Counted from the stretch's first letter, positions 42,564 through 53,457 are shown. The stretch: DNA of 64,000 nt from Rhodanobacter sp. MP7CTX1 (GCF_014205795.1 NZ_JACHCN010000001.1:434001-498000), one strand, 5' to 3'. Numbers and translations: made by a program. The notes: generated by a model not told the origin, from the letters alone.

Positions 42564-45441
42564 GCGTATCCACCGATTGATCGAGCAGTGCCTGCTGTTC
42601 ATTGGAGAACGTGCGGAAGCGTTTCTGCCATTCGGACGGCTGCGAAACGCGGGTGACCTGTACCGCGGTGACCTTGTATTCCGGACAGTTGGTCGCCCAG
42701 TCCGAGTTCTCGGTGGTGATCACGTTGGCGCCGGAGCCGGGGAAATGGAACGTGGTATAGACCACGCCAGGCTGCATCCGCTCCGAGATCATCGCGCGCA
42801 ACACGGTGTCGCCCGCCCGGCTGGCAATACCTACCCAATCGTTCTCGTTGATGCCGCGTTCTTCGGCGTCGTGTGGGTGGATCTCCAGCCGGTCTTCGTC
42901 GTGCCACATCACGTTGGCGGTGCGTCGAGTCTGCGCGCCGACATTGTACTGGCTGAGGATGCGGCCGGTGGTGAGGATCAGCGGATGCTCGGCGTTCACC
43001 TTCTCGCTGGTCGGCACGTATTCGGTCAGCATGAAGCGGCCCTTGCCGCGCACGAACTCGTCCACGTGCATCACGCGCGTGCCTTCGGGGTGATCCTCGT
43101 TGCATGGCCACTGGATCGAGCCGAGACGATCGATCGTGTCGAAGCTGACTCCATGGAAGGTCGGGGTCAATCGCGCAATTTCGTCCATGATCTCCGAGGC
43201 GTGGCTGTAGTTCATCGGATAGCCCATCGCGCGCGCCAGTTCCTGGGTGATCTCCCAGTCGGCATAGCCGGCCTTCGGTGCCATCACCTTGCGCACGCGC
43301 GAGACGCGGCGCTCGGCGTTGGTGAAGGTGCCGTCTTTCTCCAGGAACGAACTGCCGGGCAGGAAGACGTGGGCGTACTTCGCTGTCTCGTTGAGGAACA
43401 GGTCCTGCACCACGATGCATTCCATCGCGCTGAGTGCCGCGGTGACGTGCTGGGTATCCGGATCGGACTGGGCGATGTCTTCGCCTTCGATATACAGGCC
43501 CTTGAAGCTGCCATCCAGCGCGGCCTCGAACATGTTCGGAATGCGCAGGCCCGGTTCGTCCAGCAGCGGCACGCCCCAGGCTTTCTCGAACAGCTCGCGC
43601 GTGGCCACATCACCGACGTGGCGATAGCCGGGAAACTCATGCGGGAAAGAACCCATGTCGCAGGAGCCCTGCACGTTGTTCTGGCCACGCAGCGGGTTCA
43701 CGCCCACGCCTTCGCGACCAATGTTGCCGGTCGCCATGGCGAGGTTGGCGATACCCATGACCGCGGTGGATCCCTGCGCATGCTCGGTGACACCGAGGCC
43801 GTAATAGATCGCGCCGTTGCCACCGGTGGCGTACAGGCGGGCTGCGCCACGGACGGCTTCAGCCGGTACGCCGGTCTGCGCTGCCATCGCTTCGGGGCTG
43901 CATTTTTCCTGTGCCACGAAAGCGCGCCACTTGGTGAACGCTTCCGGTTCGCAGCGCTGCGCCACAAACGCTTCGTCGACCAGGCCTTCAGTAACGATGA
44001 CATGGGCGAGCGAGTTCAACATGGCGACATTGGTGCCGGGCTTGAGCTTGAGGTGGTAGTCAGCCTTGATATGCGGCGTGCGTACCAGGTCGATGCGGCG
44101 CGGATCGATCACGATCAGCCGGGCGCCCGCGCGCAAGCGCTGTTTCATCTGTGAGCCGAATACCGGGTGGGCATCGGTGGGGTTGGCGCCGATCACCAGC
44201 ACCACATCGGTCTGCTCGATCGAATCGAAATCCTGCGTGCCCGCCGATTCACCCATCGTGGCCTTGAGGCCGTAGCCGGTCGGCGAATGGCAGACGCGTG
44301 CGCAGGTATCGACGTTGTTGTTGCCGAAGCCGGCACGCACCAGCTTCTGCACCAGATAGGTTTCCTCATTGGTGCAGCGCGAGGATGTGATGCCGCCGAT
44401 CGCGTGCTTGCCGTAGTTCCCCTGAATGCGCCTGAATTCGTTGGCCACATGGGCGAACGCAACCTCCCAGCTCACGATCTTCCATGGATCGGAGATTTTT
44501 GCGCGGATCATCGGGGTGGTGATCCGGTCCGGATGCGTGGCATAGCCGATCGCGAAGCGGCCCTTGACGCAGGAATGTCCGTGGTTCGCGTGGCCGTTCT
44601 TGTCCGGCACCATGCGCACGATTTCTTCGCCCTTCATCTCGGCGCGGAAGCTGCAGCCAACGCCACAGTAGGCACAGGTTGTAATCACGCTGTGCTCGGC
44701 CTGGCCCTTGTCGATCAGCGATTTCTCCGACAGCGTGGCGGTGGGGCAGGCTTGCACGCAGGCGCCGCAGGAGACGCATTCGGAATCAAGGAAACGGTTG
44801 TCCTGGCTGGCGGCCACCTTGGATTCGAAGCCGCGACCCTGGATGGTCAGCGCGAACGTGCCCTGTACTTCATCGCAGGCACGCACGCAGCGCGAGCAGG
44901 CGATGCATTTGGAGGGATCGAACGTGAAGTAGGGGTTGGATTCGTCCTTGGCGACGAACAGCGGATTCGCTTCGCCCTGTTTTGTTTCTGCATAAACGTG
45001 GTTGGCGCCGTCGTAGCCGTAGCGCACTTCGCGCAGGCCGACCACGCCGGCCATGTCCTGCAGTTCGCAGTGACCATTGGCGGGGCAGGTAAGGCAGTCC
45101 AGCGGATGATCGGAGATGTACAGCTCCATCACGCCACGGCGAATCTCGGCCAGCTTCGGCGTCTGCGTGCTCACCTTCATGCCGGCGGTCACTGGCGTGG
45201 TGCACGAGGCCGGATAGCCCTTGCGTCCCTCGATCTCGACCAGGCACAGCCGACACGAACCGAACGCTTCGAGCATATCGGTCGCACACAGCTTGGGAAT
45301 GCTGATGCCGGCCTGGGCGGCAGCCCGCATCACCGACGTACCCTCAGGCACGTTCAGTGTCCTGCCGTCGATCTGCAGCGCGACCGTCTTTTCGGACGTG
45401 GATTTGGGCGTGCCGTAATCGATATCGACGATGGACAACAT
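42550..45441 (-). CDS. fdsA: NAD-dependent formate dehydrogenase catalytic (alpha) subunit
   Basis: 963 residues. N-terminal 2Fe-2S domain (GSCRLCLVE), His/Cys-ligated cluster (DCLTCPANGHCEL), two 4Fe-4S ferredoxin motifs (CIACSRCVRAC and CVSCGACVQAC), another 4Fe-4S (CAYCGVGCSF), then the Mo-bis-MGD core. The Mo ligand is Cys384 in ARVCHSP. Late motifs include GRILSQYNVGAQTRR and FHFPGSGANVITTEN, used in parts. It oxidises formate (or reduces CO2). The next downstream gene, fdhD, overlaps it by 14 bp. Confidence 0.97.
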   Translation of the reverse strand: MLSIVDIDYGTPKSTSEKTVALQIDGRTLNVPEGTSVMRAAAQAGISIPKLCATDMLEAFGSCRLCLVEIEGRKGYPASCTTPVTAGMKVSTQTPKLAEIRRGVMELYISDHPLDCLTCPANGHCELQDMAGVVGLREVRYGYDGANHVYAETKQGEANPLFVAKDESNPYFTFDPSKCIACSRCVRACDEVQGTFALTIQGRGFESKVAASQDNRFLDSECVSCGACVQACPTATLSEKSLIDKGQAEHSVITTCAYCGVGCSFRAEMKGEEIVRMVPDKNGHANHGHSCVKGRFAIGYATHPDRITTPMIRAKISDPWKIVSWEVAFAHVANEFRRIQGNYGKHAIGGITSSRCTNEETYLVQKLVRAGFGNNNVDTCARVCHSPTGYGLKATMGESAGTQDFDSIEQTDVVLVIGANPTDAHPVFGSQMKQRLRAGARLIVIDPRRIDLVRTPHIKADYHLKLKPGTNVAMLNSLAHVIVTEGLVDEAFVAQRCEPEAFTKWRAFVAQEKCSPEAMAAQTGVPAEAVRGAARLYATGGNGAIYYGLGVTEHAQGSTAVMGIANLAMATGNIGREGVGVNPLRGQNNVQGSCDMGSFPHEFPGYRHVGDVATRELFEKAWGVPLLDEPGLRIPNMFEAALDGSFKGLYIEGEDIAQSDPDTQHVTAALSAMECIVVQDLFLNETAKYAHVFLPGSSFLEKDGTFTNAERRVSRVRKVMAPKAGYADWEITQELARAMGYPMNYSHASEIMDEIARLTPTFHGVSFDTIDRLGSIQWPCNEDHPEGTRVMHVDEFVRGKGRFMLTEYVPTSEKVNAEHPLILTTGRILSQYNVGAQTRRTANVMWHDEDRLEIHPHDAEERGINENDWVGIASRAGDTVLRAMISERMQPGVVYTTFHFPGSGANVITTENSDWATNCPEYKVTAVQVTRVSQPSEWQKRFRTFSNEQQALLDQSVDTLGQP

Positions 45442-45468
45442 GATGCAGTGTCTCCTTGGAAGCAGTTC

Positions 45469-47028
45469 TCAGGTCGCGGTTTTCTCGGTGGCGCCTGAAA
45501 AATCTTCGTGAAAATGATCCAGCGCGCTGAGCACCGGGAACGGTGCCATGCCACCGAGTGCGCACAGCGAACCACCCAACATGGTCTGGCACAGGTCGCG
45601 CAGTAGAACCTCGTTGCGCTCGCGCTCGGCTGTATCGCCAGCAACCATGCGATCGATCACTTCGACCCCACGCACCGAGCCGATACGACAAGGCGTGCAC
45701 TTGCCGCAGGATTCGATCGCGCAGAATTCCATGGCATAGCGCGCCTGCGCCGCCATGTCGACGCTGTCATCGAACACCACGATGCCACCATGGCCAAGCA
45801 TGCCGCCGATCGCGATGAATGCCTCATAGTCGATCGGCGTATCCAGTTGCGATATGGGTATGTAGGCGCCAAGTGGGCCGCCCACCTGTACTGCGCGCAC
45901 CGGTCGACCACTCGCGGTGCCGCCGCCGTAATCCTCGATCAGTTCGCGCAACGTGACGCCGAAAGCGCGCTCGACCAGGCCCGGCCGTTTGAGGTTGCCG
46001 GCCAGCTGGATCGGCAGCGTGCCGCGCGACTTGCCCATGCCGAAATCCCGATAGAACTCGGCACCCTTGTCCAGCACGATCGGTACGCTGGCGAGCGTCA
46101 CCACGTTGTTGATCACCGTGGGTTTGCCGAACAGGCCCTGGATCGCAGGGAGGGGCGGCTTGAAGCGAACCTGGCCGCGCTTGCCTTCGAGACTCTCCAG
46201 CAGCGAGGTCTCCTCGCCGCAGATATAGGCGCCGGCCGCCATGCGCACTTCGAGATGAAATGCCTTGCCGCTGCCGAGCACGTCGTCGCCGAGATAACCG
46301 TTGGCCTCGGCGACGGCGATCGCCGCCTCCAGTGCGCGCTGCGAATGCGGATATTCCACACGCAGATAGATGTAGCCATGCGTTGCGCCGACAGCCAGGC
46401 CAGCGATGGTCATGCCTTCGATCAGGACGAACGGATCGCCTTCCATGATCATGCGATCGGCATAGGTTCCGGAATCGCCCTCGTCGGCATTGCAGACGAT
46501 GTATTTCTGATCGGCGTTGGCGTCGAGGCAGGTCTTCCACTTGATGCCGGCAGGAAACGCGGCGCCACCGCGGCCACGCAGGCCGGCATCGGTGACGACC
46601 TTGACGATGTCGGCGCCGCTCATACGCAGCGCAGCTTCCAGTCCGCGATAACCGTCGTGCGCACGGTAGTCGTCCAGGCTGCGCGGATCGACAATGCCGG
46701 TTCGGGCGAAGGTCAGTCGCTGCTGACTCTTCAGATAAGCGATGTCCTCGCTTGGCCCGAGCATCAATGCATGCTTGCCTGCGTGCAGGAAGTCTGCCTC
46801 GAACAGGGCAGGGACGTCCTCGGGCTGGACTGGTCCGTAGGCAAAGCGACCGGACGGCGTTGCCACTTCCACCAACGGTTCAAGCCAGTAAAGGCCGCGC
46901 GAACCGTTGCGTACGATATGCACATCGGCGCCACGCTGTTTAGCCTCGGCGCTGATTGCATCGGCGACAGCTTCGGCACCCAGTGAAAGTGCGCTGGCAT
47001 CGCGCGGCACGTAAACCGTGATGCTCAT
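45469..47028 (-). CDS. fdsB: NAD-dependent formate dehydrogenase beta subunit (NuoF-like)
   Basis: 519 residues from ATG 47028, overlapping the fdsG stop by 4 bp (GGAG upstream). N-terminal thioredoxin-like part, FMN/NADH domain ([29 protein letters not shown]) and C-terminal 4Fe-4S site [10 protein letters not shown] plus Cys in GSLCALGG. It takes electrons from fdsA to NAD+. Gene order fdsG-fdsB-fdsA is standard. Confidence 0.97.
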   Translation of the reverse strand: MSITVYVPRDASALSLGAEAVADAISAEAKQRGADVHIVRNGSRGLYWLEPLVEVATPSGRFAYGPVQPEDVPALFEADFLHAGKHALMLGPSEDIAYLKSQQRLTFARTGIVDPRSLDDYRAHDGYRGLEAALRMSGADIVKVVTDAGLRGRGGAAFPAGIKWKTCLDANADQKYIVCNADEGDSGTYADRMIMEGDPFVLIEGMTIAGLAVGATHGYIYLRVEYPHSQRALEAAIAVAEANGYLGDDVLGSGKAFHLEVRMAAGAYICGEETSLLESLEGKRGQVRFKPPLPAIQGLFGKPTVINNVVTLASVPIVLDKGAEFYRDFGMGKSRGTLPIQLAGNLKRPGLVERAFGVTLRELIEDYGGGTASGRPVRAVQVGGPLGAYIPISQLDTPIDYEAFIAIGGMLGHGGIVVFDDSVDMAAQARYAMEFCAIESCGKCTPCRIGSVRGVEVIDRMVAGDTAERERNEVLLRDLCQTMLGGSLCALGGMAPFPVLSALDHFHEDFSGATEKTAT

Positions 47029-47534
47029 CCGTTCTCCGCGGCCAGCCATGCATCGAAGCGTTCGGGCGTCAGCCGGCCTTTCAGTTCATCGTCGACCATG
47101 ATTGCCGGCGAACATGCGCAATTGCCAAGGCAATAGACCGGTTCGAGCGAGTACGCGCCGTCGGCGGTGGTCTCGTGAAAGTCTACGCCGAGGCGCTGTT
47201 TGATATGTTTCTCCAGCTTAACGGCACCCATCGCCTGGCACGATTCGGCGCGGCACACATAGATCACCCGCCGCCCCGGCGCCTTGCTGCGAAAGAAGTG
47301 ATAGAAGCTGATGACGCCGTGAACATCGGCGCGTGAAAGATTCAACTCGCGCGCGATCAACGGTACGGAGATTTCCGGCACGTAACCGAGCGCTTTCTGA
47401 ACTGCGTGCAGTACTGGCAACAGCGCGCCCGGCAGATCCTTGAGCCGGGTCGTGACGTCCAGCACCGCTGCGCGGACATCCTCCGGGATGTCCGGCAGCA
47501 AGTTGATATTTGGAGCGCGTTTCACTTGCGTCAC
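47025..47534 (-). CDS. fdsG: NAD-dependent formate dehydrogenase gamma subunit (NuoE-like)
   Basis: 169 residues. NuoE-like fold with a 2Fe-2S cluster: CRAESCQ (first two Cys) and [10 protein letters not shown] (second pair). It forms the electron-transfer arm with fdsB. ATG 47534 is 2 bases from the OFA transporter's stop, so transporter and enzyme are one operon. Confidence 0.95.
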   Translation of the reverse strand: MTQVKRAPNINLLPDIPEDVRAAVLDVTTRLKDLPGALLPVLHAVQKALGYVPEISVPLIARELNLSRADVHGVISFYHFFRSKAPGRRVIYVCRAESCQAMGAVKLEKHIKQRLGVDFHETTADGAYSLEPVYCLGNCACSPAIMVDDELKGRLTPERFDAWLAAENG

Positions 47535-47536
47535 CT

Positions 47537-49198
47537 TCAGAACAAAGCAGCGGCTTTAGCCAACGCAATATATAGACCAATCAGGAACGGGACGCCAACT
47601 GCCAGCCAGGCCAGTACACCCATCATGCCAAAGCCTCCGCGGGCCGCCGTTTCAGCGGTGATGGTCACCCGGTCCTCATGTTGCAACGAGCGCTCGCGTG
47701 CGAGCTCCTCGTCACTCATGAATGCCGATTCTTTCACTGGCTTCACCAGCAAGTTGCAGATCAGACCCAGCAGCAGCAGGAACGCCATGATGTAGAGCGT
47801 GCGGTCGTATACCAGGGTTTTGGCGACGCCCGAATCGATCTGCGTCTGACGGATGGCGGCGATCAGAAACGGGCCGATCACGCCGGCCGCCGACCATGCG
47901 GTCAACAGCCGGCCATGGATGGCACCGACCATTTGTGTTCCGAACAGATCCGCCAGATACGCAGGGATGGTCGCAAAGCCGCCGCCATACATGCTCAGAA
48001 TGACGCACACGGTGGCTACGAAGAGCCCGGCCAGTGCCAGATGTCCCCAGGTCGGCAACAGGCAGTACAAGACAATGCCCAGTGCGAAGAAGGTGTAATA
48101 CGTCTTCTTGCGGCCGATCTTGTCCGACAGCGACGCCCAGAAGATACGCCCTAGGCTGTTGAACAGACTGATCAAGCCGACCAGGCCCGCTGCTGCCGCG
48201 ACCACGGCGGCCTTCTGTGCAGCACTGAGTTCGGCGGCGGTGTTCGCCAGCCCGACTAGCTTGCCGCCAAATACATCCTGGAACATCGGGCTGGCCATCG
48301 AGATCACCGAGATGCCGGCTGTCACATTGAGAAACAGCACGCCCCAGAGCAGCCAGAATTGTGGAGTTTTCCACGCGCGGTTCAGATGCACGTGGCGGCG
48401 GGTGATCATCGATTTGCCATCGTCGGCGATCGGCGATGTCCAGCTGGCTGGTTTCCAGCCGTTCGGGGCTACGCGGAAGCCCAGCGCGCCGCAGGCCATC
48501 ACGATGAAATAGATGGCGCCCATCGCCATCAGCGTCGACGCCACTCCTTGTGCGCTGACATCGGAAAAGTGCTTCATCAATGCCACGGCCAGTGGTGCAC
48601 CGATCATCGCGCCGCCGCCATAACCCATGATGGCAAAGCCGGTGGCCATGCCGCGTCGGTCCGGGAACCATTTGATCAGCGAAGATACTGGCGAGATGTA
48701 ACCCAGGCCCTGACCCACGCCGCCGAGCACGCCGCAGCCAAGAAATACCAGCCATAACTGGTGCATCGATACGCCGAGGCCGCCGAGTATCAGTCCACCG
48801 CCCCAGCACAAGGCAGCAATAAAGCCGGCCTTGCGTGGCCCGGAATGTTCCACCCAGCCACCCCACAATGCGGCCGATATGCCCAGCATTGCGATGAAAG
48901 TTTCAAAGATGTGAGTAACCTGCGGCACCGTCCAGTTGCAACTGGTGCTGGTAAGCGCAGCGAAGAAACCCAGGTTCGCGCAAACAGTGGGATCGGTGTT
49001 GCCCAGCAGCTTGCTCATCGGCAGCCAGAACACCGAAAAGCCGTAGGCCATGCCGATGCACAAGTGGATCGCCAGCGCCGCGGGCGGTACCAACCACCGG
49101 TTGAAAGCTGGACCGGCGATGGTGCGCTCTCTGGAAAAAAATCCCGGCGAGCTTCCAGCTGATCCATCGAAGACATCTGTTACCAGTTCCCGAGCCAT
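47537..49198 (-). CDS. OFA family MFS transporter (oxalate/formate antiporter-like)
   Basis: 553 residues with 12 or more membrane helices and one extra C-terminal helix. The OFA pattern is visible: [15 protein letters not shown] start, the [15 protein letters not shown] loop and [17 protein letters not shown] at ~49207 precedes the ATG. As the first gene of the fds operon it probably brings in formate or exchanges it for another small acid, feeding the dehydrogenase. The exact substrate is inferred from context. Confidence 0.88.
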   Translation of the reverse strand: MARELVTDVFDGSAGSSPGFFSRERTIAGPAFNRWLVPPAALAIHLCIGMAYGFSVFWLPMSKLLGNTDPTVCANLGFFAALTSTSCNWTVPQVTHIFETFIAMLGISAALWGGWVEHSGPRKAGFIAALCWGGGLILGGLGVSMHQLWLVFLGCGVLGGVGQGLGYISPVSSLIKWFPDRRGMATGFAIMGYGGGAMIGAPLAVALMKHFSDVSAQGVASTLMAMGAIYFIVMACGALGFRVAPNGWKPASWTSPIADDGKSMITRRHVHLNRAWKTPQFWLLWGVLFLNVTAGISVISMASPMFQDVFGGKLVGLANTAAELSAAQKAAVVAAAAGLVGLISLFNSLGRIFWASLSDKIGRKKTYYTFFALGIVLYCLLPTWGHLALAGLFVATVCVILSMYGGGFATIPAYLADLFGTQMVGAIHGRLLTAWSAAGVIGPFLIAAIRQTQIDSGVAKTLVYDRTLYIMAFLLLLGLICNLLVKPVKESAFMSDEELARERSLQHEDRVTITAETAARGGFGMMGVLAWLAVGVPFLIGLYIALAKAAALF

Positions 49199-49534
49199 AC
49201 ATACCCCCTTATGGTGGCCGGCTTTGCGCCGGATGTCAGGTTTCGATCTTCTTAGTCATGCAAGTGTTTCAATTGTGTTCCAGTCGATCAAAGTCTCATG
49301 ACGCTGGCGTGACGTGCCCCTCTGCCAACAGAACTGCATGATGCGGTGAACCGTTGCGTTTCCTTTAATGCGGCGCAGCATGGCGCGCGGGGAGCGCCGG
49401 TATGCGCATGCTATCCGGCGACCAAAGCCTCATGTTACCGAGATCACGTGCGCCTTCTGGGAGAGAATGTCATGATGCAGCGGCCCTTTCCTTCCCATTA
49501 ATGCGGCGCAGCACTGCGCTCAAGGAATATTGGT
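49199..49534. repeat. 336-bp divergent promoter region with a ~85-bp imperfect tandem duplication of the modA start
   Basis: Bases 49337-49420 and 49471-49555 align: both have CATGATGC, then TTAATGCGGCGCAGCA, then GGTATGCGCAT, in the same order and spacing (offset 133-134). The second copy holds the true modA start; the first holds an earlier ATGCGCATG. Promoters for the fds and mod operons must lie here. No ModE or FlhF box was recognised. Confidence 0.6.
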
Positions 49535-50341
49535 ATGCGCATTCTTTCCCGTTGGTTGTTTGTTCTGGGCATGGCCATCACGGCCCTGTCGGTACACGCC
49601 GCCGTAGATCAGGCTGACGCACATCAAGCCGCCGGAAGTCGACACATAACACTAGCCGCAGCGGCAGACCTGCACTACGCGATGGACCACGTCATCGCCG
49701 CCTATCGTCATGATCATCCGGCCGACAGCATCGACGTGGTGTATGGGGCGTCCGGCCAGCTGCTGACGCAGATCGAGCAGGGCGCCCCGTTCGAGCTGTT
49801 CTTTTCGGCGGACAGCGATTACCCCAAGCAGCTGATCGCGCATGGCAATGCTGGCGGGCAACCGGTGCCCTATGCGGTGGGTCGCATCGTTTTGTGGAGC
49901 GCAAGCATTGACATGCACGGTGTGCAGGTCGCCGACTTGGTGCAGCCACGCTTTGGCCGCATCGCGATCGCCAATCCGCAGCACGCGCCTTATGGCAAAC
50001 GGGCCGAGCAGGCGTTGCGCAGCGCAGGTATCTGGGATCAGCTTCAGCCGAGGTTGGTCTTCGGTGAAAACATCGCGCAGACGGCGCAGTTCGCACAGAG
50101 CGGCAATGCCCAGGTCGGCATCATTGCGCAATCGCTGGCGCTGGATCCGGCCATGGCCAAGGGCAGCTATGCGCCAGTGCCGCCGACGGCTTACGAGCCA
50201 CTGCAGCAGAGTTTCGTGTTGACCAAACGCGGTGCCGACAATGCATTGGCGCAGGATTTCGCGCGTTTCATGCAGAGTCCGGCGACGCGCGCCATCCTCA
50301 CGCGCTATGGCTTCACCCTGCCAGGTGCAGCGGATCACTGA
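49535..50341 (+). CDS. modA: Molybdate ABC transporter substrate-binding protein
   Basis: 268 residues with a signal peptide (to ~22, VHA). ModA features: ITLAAAADLHYAMD (molybdate pocket), VYGASGQL, PFELFFSADSDYP and FGENIAQTAQFAQSG. It binds molybdate or tungstate in the periplasm. First of modA-modB-modC and start of the cofactor operon. Confidence 0.95.
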   Translation: MRILSRWLFVLGMAITALSVHAAVDQADAHQAAGSRHITLAAAADLHYAMDHVIAAYRHDHPADSIDVVYGASGQLLTQIEQGAPFELFFSADSDYPKQLIAHGNAGGQPVPYAVGRIVLWSASIDMHGVQVADLVQPRFGRIAIANPQHAPYGKRAEQALRSAGIWDQLQPRLVFGENIAQTAQFAQSGNAQVGIIAQSLALDPAMAKGSYAPVPPTAYEPLQQSFVLTKRGADNALAQDFARFMQSPATRAILTRYGFTLPGAADH

Positions 50342-50347
50342 GCCACA

Positions 50348-51034
50348 ATGATGCCGCTACTGTCGACGCAGGATCTGCAGGCGTTTGGTCTGACCCTGCG
50401 ACTGGCCGCGACGGTCACCGCCATGTTGCTGCTGTTGGGCACACCGCTGGCGTGGTGGCTGGCACAGACCCGTTCGCGCTGGCAGCGGCCAGTCGCTGCG
50501 GTGGTAGCACTGCCGCTGGTGCTGCCACCGACCGTGCTGGGTTTCTATCTGCTGTTGCTGCTCGGTCCGCATGGGGCGGTGGGCAGGCTGATCGCCGCGA
50601 TGGGGTTGTCGGCGCTGCCATTTACCTTTGGCGGACTGGTGGTCGGCTCGGTGCTGTACTCGCTGCCGTTCGTGGTGCAGCCCTTGCACAACGCGTTTGA
50701 GGCAATCGGGGTGCGGCCGCTGGAGGTTGCGGCCTGCTTGCGTGCAAGTCCATTCGATCGTTTTTTCTCCATTGCTTGCCCGATGGCGCTGCCGGGCTTC
50801 ATCACGGCGGCGGTGCTGGGCTTCGCACACACCATGGGCGAGTTCGGTGTCGTGCTGATGATTGGCGGCAATATCCCGGGCCAGACACGGGTGTTGTCGA
50901 TGCGTATCTTCGATCACGTCGAAGCCGGTGAATACTCCCAGGCGCATACATTGTCACTATGCCTGCTGGTGTTCTCGTTCGCTGCGCTACTGGCGATGTC
51001 GTTGCTGCGTCCGCGCAGGCACGAACGTGGCTGA
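50348..51034 (+). CDS. modB: Molybdate ABC transporter permease
   Basis: 228 residues, five to six membrane helices. EAA loop-like segment EVAACLRASPFDRFFSIACPMALPG (cut to its core, ASPFDRFF). The stop lies inside the modC start: they overlap by 8 bases. Gap to modA is 6 bases. It passes molybdate through the membrane. Confidence 0.95.
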   Translation: MMPLLSTQDLQAFGLTLRLAATVTAMLLLLGTPLAWWLAQTRSRWQRPVAAVVALPLVLPPTVLGFYLLLLLGPHGAVGRLIAAMGLSALPFTFGGLVVGSVLYSLPFVVQPLHNAFEAIGVRPLEVAACLRASPFDRFFSIACPMALPGFITAAVLGFAHTMGEFGVVLMIGGNIPGQTRVLSMRIFDHVEAGEYSQAHTLSLCLLVFSFAALLAMSLLRPRRHERG

Positions 51035-52145
51035 GCAGCGGGCGCCAAATCTTCGAGAAAAGGATGGTCCTCGCGGGGTGGAGGCGACACTGGCGTGGCG
51101 TCGTGGCGACCTGGCGATCGAACTCGACATCGCGCTGCCATCCCGTGGCATCACCGCGTTGTTCGGCCCTTCCGGCGCCGGCAAGACCAGCTGCCTGCGT
51201 GCGATCGCCGGGCTGGATCGCGGTAGCGAGGGCAGGTTAAGTCTTGGCGACGAGCTATGGCAGGACAGCGCACGGCGCGTGTTCGTGCCGCCGCACCGGC
51301 GTCGGCTCGGCTACGTCACCCAGGAGGCTAGCCTGTTCGTGCATCGCTCGGTGGCCGGCAACCTGGACTATGGCTATCGCCGCGCCGGTCGGCCGAAACA
51401 TATCGATCGTGACGCGCTGATAGACCAGTTCGGCTTGCGCGCCTTGCTCGGGCGCAGTATCGAGGCGCTTTCCGGTGGTGAGCGCCAGCGCGTCGCCATC
51501 GTGCGTGCGCTGTTGTCCGACCCGTCCCTGCTGCTGTTCGACGAGCCGCTGTCGGCGCTCGATGCCACCGCGCGCAACGATCTGCTCGGTCGGCTGGAAA
51601 CTCTGCATGCGGCGCTGGCGGTGCCGATGATCTACGTCAGCCACGCGATTGACGAAGTCGCCCGGTTGGCCGATCACCTGGTCTTGCTCGATGCCGGTCA
51701 CGTCGTAGCGCAGGGACCTTTGCAGGCAACGCTTACCCGTCTTGACCTACCTGCAACGCTAGTCGAAGCCGTCGGCGCGGTGATTGAAGGCACCGTCGCC
51801 GGCCACGACGCGCACGACCATCTCACCGAGCTGGCGTTTGTTGGCGGCACGCTCTTCGTGCCGCGCCGCCGTGATGTTGTAGGCCAGCGACTGCGCTGCC
51901 GCATCGGCGCTCGCGACGTGGTGCTGACGCATGAACGCCAGACGGGCAGTAGCGCGCTGAATCAGATTCGCGCCCGCGTGATCGCGATGGCTGATGCGGA
52001 TCATCCCTCCCAATGCCTGGTGCAGCTTGATGCAGGTGGCAGCGTACTGTTGGCGCGTATCACCCGACGCTCCTGGCATGCGCTCGCGCTGATGCCCGGG
52101 AGCGAGGTGTGGGCACAGGTCAAGGCGGTGGCGCTGGGTGCGTGA
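51027..52145 (+). CDS. modC: Molybdate ABC transporter ATP-binding protein
   Basis: 372 residues from GTG 51027. Walker A GPSGAGKT, signature LSGGERQRVA, Walker B LLLFDEP, and a C-terminal TOBE/Mop region with NQIRARVIA that may sense molybdate. Overlaps modB by 8 bases. The moeA1 gene begins 108 bases later. Confidence 0.95.
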   Translation: MAEQRAPNLREKDGPRGVEATLAWRRGDLAIELDIALPSRGITALFGPSGAGKTSCLRAIAGLDRGSEGRLSLGDELWQDSARRVFVPPHRRRLGYVTQEASLFVHRSVAGNLDYGYRRAGRPKHIDRDALIDQFGLRALLGRSIEALSGGERQRVAIVRALLSDPSLLLFDEPLSALDATARNDLLGRLETLHAALAVPMIYVSHAIDEVARLADHLVLLDAGHVVAQGPLQATLTRLDLPATLVEAVGAVIEGTVAGHDAHDHLTELAFVGGTLFVPRRRDVVGQRLRCRIGARDVVLTHERQTGSSALNQIRARVIAMADADHPSQCLVQLDAGGSVLLARITRRSWHALALMPGSEVWAQVKAVALGA

Positions 52146-52253
52146 TACGACGTCGGTACCCGCCGCCGCGGTTGTCAAAGGTCGCTCGTACCACCATGAT
52201 TTCCCTTCACGGCGCCCTGGCGCCATGCCACCGCCTTGCAGGCCATCGCGTCA

Positions 52254-53456
52254 ATGAATGAGCTGATCAGCGTTGCCGAAGCCGAAGCCCTGATCACCCG
52301 ACACATGCCGTCGTTCGGCAGCGAGCGGGTGGAGCTGGACGTCGCCGCTGGCCGGATCCTGCGCGAGCCGATCCGGGCCGAGCGGGACCAGCCACCGTTC
52401 GATCGCGTGATGATGGACGGGATCGCGCTGCGCTGGAGCGGGTCGTTGCCACGCAGCTTTGCGGTGTGTGGTGTGCAGCTGGCCGGCATGGTGGCGCAGA
52501 CGCTCGTCGACGACGGTTGCTGCATCGAAGTGACCACCGGCGCGATGTTGCCGGATGGCTGCAATTGCATCGTCCCAGTTGAGCAGACACTGCGCGAAGG
52601 GGATCGTTATCTATTGGCTGAAGGCTACGTGCCGACAAGCGGTCAGTTCATCCACGCGCGCGGCTCCGACTGCCCCATCGATGCGCTGTTGCTGAATGCC
52701 GGTATTCGCATTGGCGCGCCGGAAATGGCGGTGCTCGCGGCGAACGGTGTGACTGATGTCGAGGTTGCCATCGTGCCATCGGTTGCCGTCGTTGCTACCG
52801 GCGACGAGCTGGTGGACGTGGGTGCTGCGCTCGGCGAAGGGCAGATCCGCCGGTCCAACGATCGCGCGCTGGCCGCCGCATTGCGCAGCCGCGGCTTCGG
52901 CCGGGTGGCACTGAGCCAGGTTGCAGACGATCTTGGCGCGACCGTCTCCATACTCGGTGCGCTGCTGGCGGCGCATCAGGTGCTGATCCTGTCCGGCGGC
53001 GTCTCGATGGGCCAGCGCGACCATGTGCCGGCCGCACTCGATGCGCTCGGGGTGCGCTGCGTTTTTCATCGCATCGCACAACGGCCGGGCAAGCCGATGT
53101 GGTTCGGTATCGGGGCGCAGGGCCAGGCGGTGTTCGCGCTGCCCGGCAACCCGGTTTCGGCACTGGTCTGTGCGATTCGCTATGTGATGCCGGCGCTGCT
53201 GGCGTCCATGGGCGCCGTCGCGGAGCCACTGGAGCACGTCTGCCTGGATGAGGCGGTCGACACCAACGCAAATTTGACGTGTTTTGTACCTGCGCACGTA
53301 CAGCATGATTCGTCCGGAAGGGCGTTGGCGCACCCGGTGCCATCGCGGACTTCGGGCGATTTCTCCTCGCTGCCGCGCACCCACGGCTTCGTGCAGTTGC
53401 CGCCCGGCCAGAACGTCGCGGTAGCCGGCACGGCGGCAGCGTTCTATCGTTGGTGA
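52254..53456 (+). CDS. moeA: Molybdopterin molybdenumtransferase, divergent paralogue 1
   Basis: 400 residues from ATG 52254 (TTG 52236 is possible). MoeA fold, but the active-site segment is changed: FDRVMMDGIALRW in place of the usual FDxxAMDGYA, and MLPDGCNCIVPVE in place of the MPxGADAVV type. Conserved GGVSMG and LPGNPVSAL remain. It stands first in the cofactor operon, just before moaA (1 base gap). It may have a special role, for instance in bis-MGD cofactors or cofactor storage, beside the more canonical copy downstream. Confidence 0.85.
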   Translation: MNELISVAEAEALITRHMPSFGSERVELDVAAGRILREPIRAERDQPPFDRVMMDGIALRWSGSLPRSFAVCGVQLAGMVAQTLVDDGCCIEVTTGAMLPDGCNCIVPVEQTLREGDRYLLAEGYVPTSGQFIHARGSDCPIDALLLNAGIRIGAPEMAVLAANGVTDVEVAIVPSVAVVATGDELVDVGAALGEGQIRRSNDRALAAALRSRGFGRVALSQVADDLGATVSILGALLAAHQVLILSGGVSMGQRDHVPAALDALGVRCVFHRIAQRPGKPMWFGIGAQGQAVFALPGNPVSALVCAIRYVMPALLASMGAVAEPLEHVCLDEAVDTNANLTCFVPAHVQHDSSGRALAHPVPSRTSGDFSSLPRTHGFVQLPPGQNVAVAGTAAAFYRW

Positions 53457-53457
53457 T

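Noticed and set aside
41718-42656. Plus-strand open frame of 312 codons over fdhD
   Set aside because: FdhD motifs are all on the minus strand; the plus frame is unlike any family.
42493-45498. Long plus-strand open frames (553 and 443 codons) through the formate dehydrogenase genes
   Set aside because: They are antisense to fdsA, which has complete cofactor motifs. Their translations have no family character and arise from the high GC third-position pattern.
45790-46986. Plus-strand open frame of 398 codons
   Set aside because: Antisense to fdsB and without protein-like motifs.
49199-49534. A ModE box or Moco riboswitch in the fds/mod promoter region
   Set aside because: No convincing ModE-type inverted repeat or riboswitch-like structure could be identified by eye.
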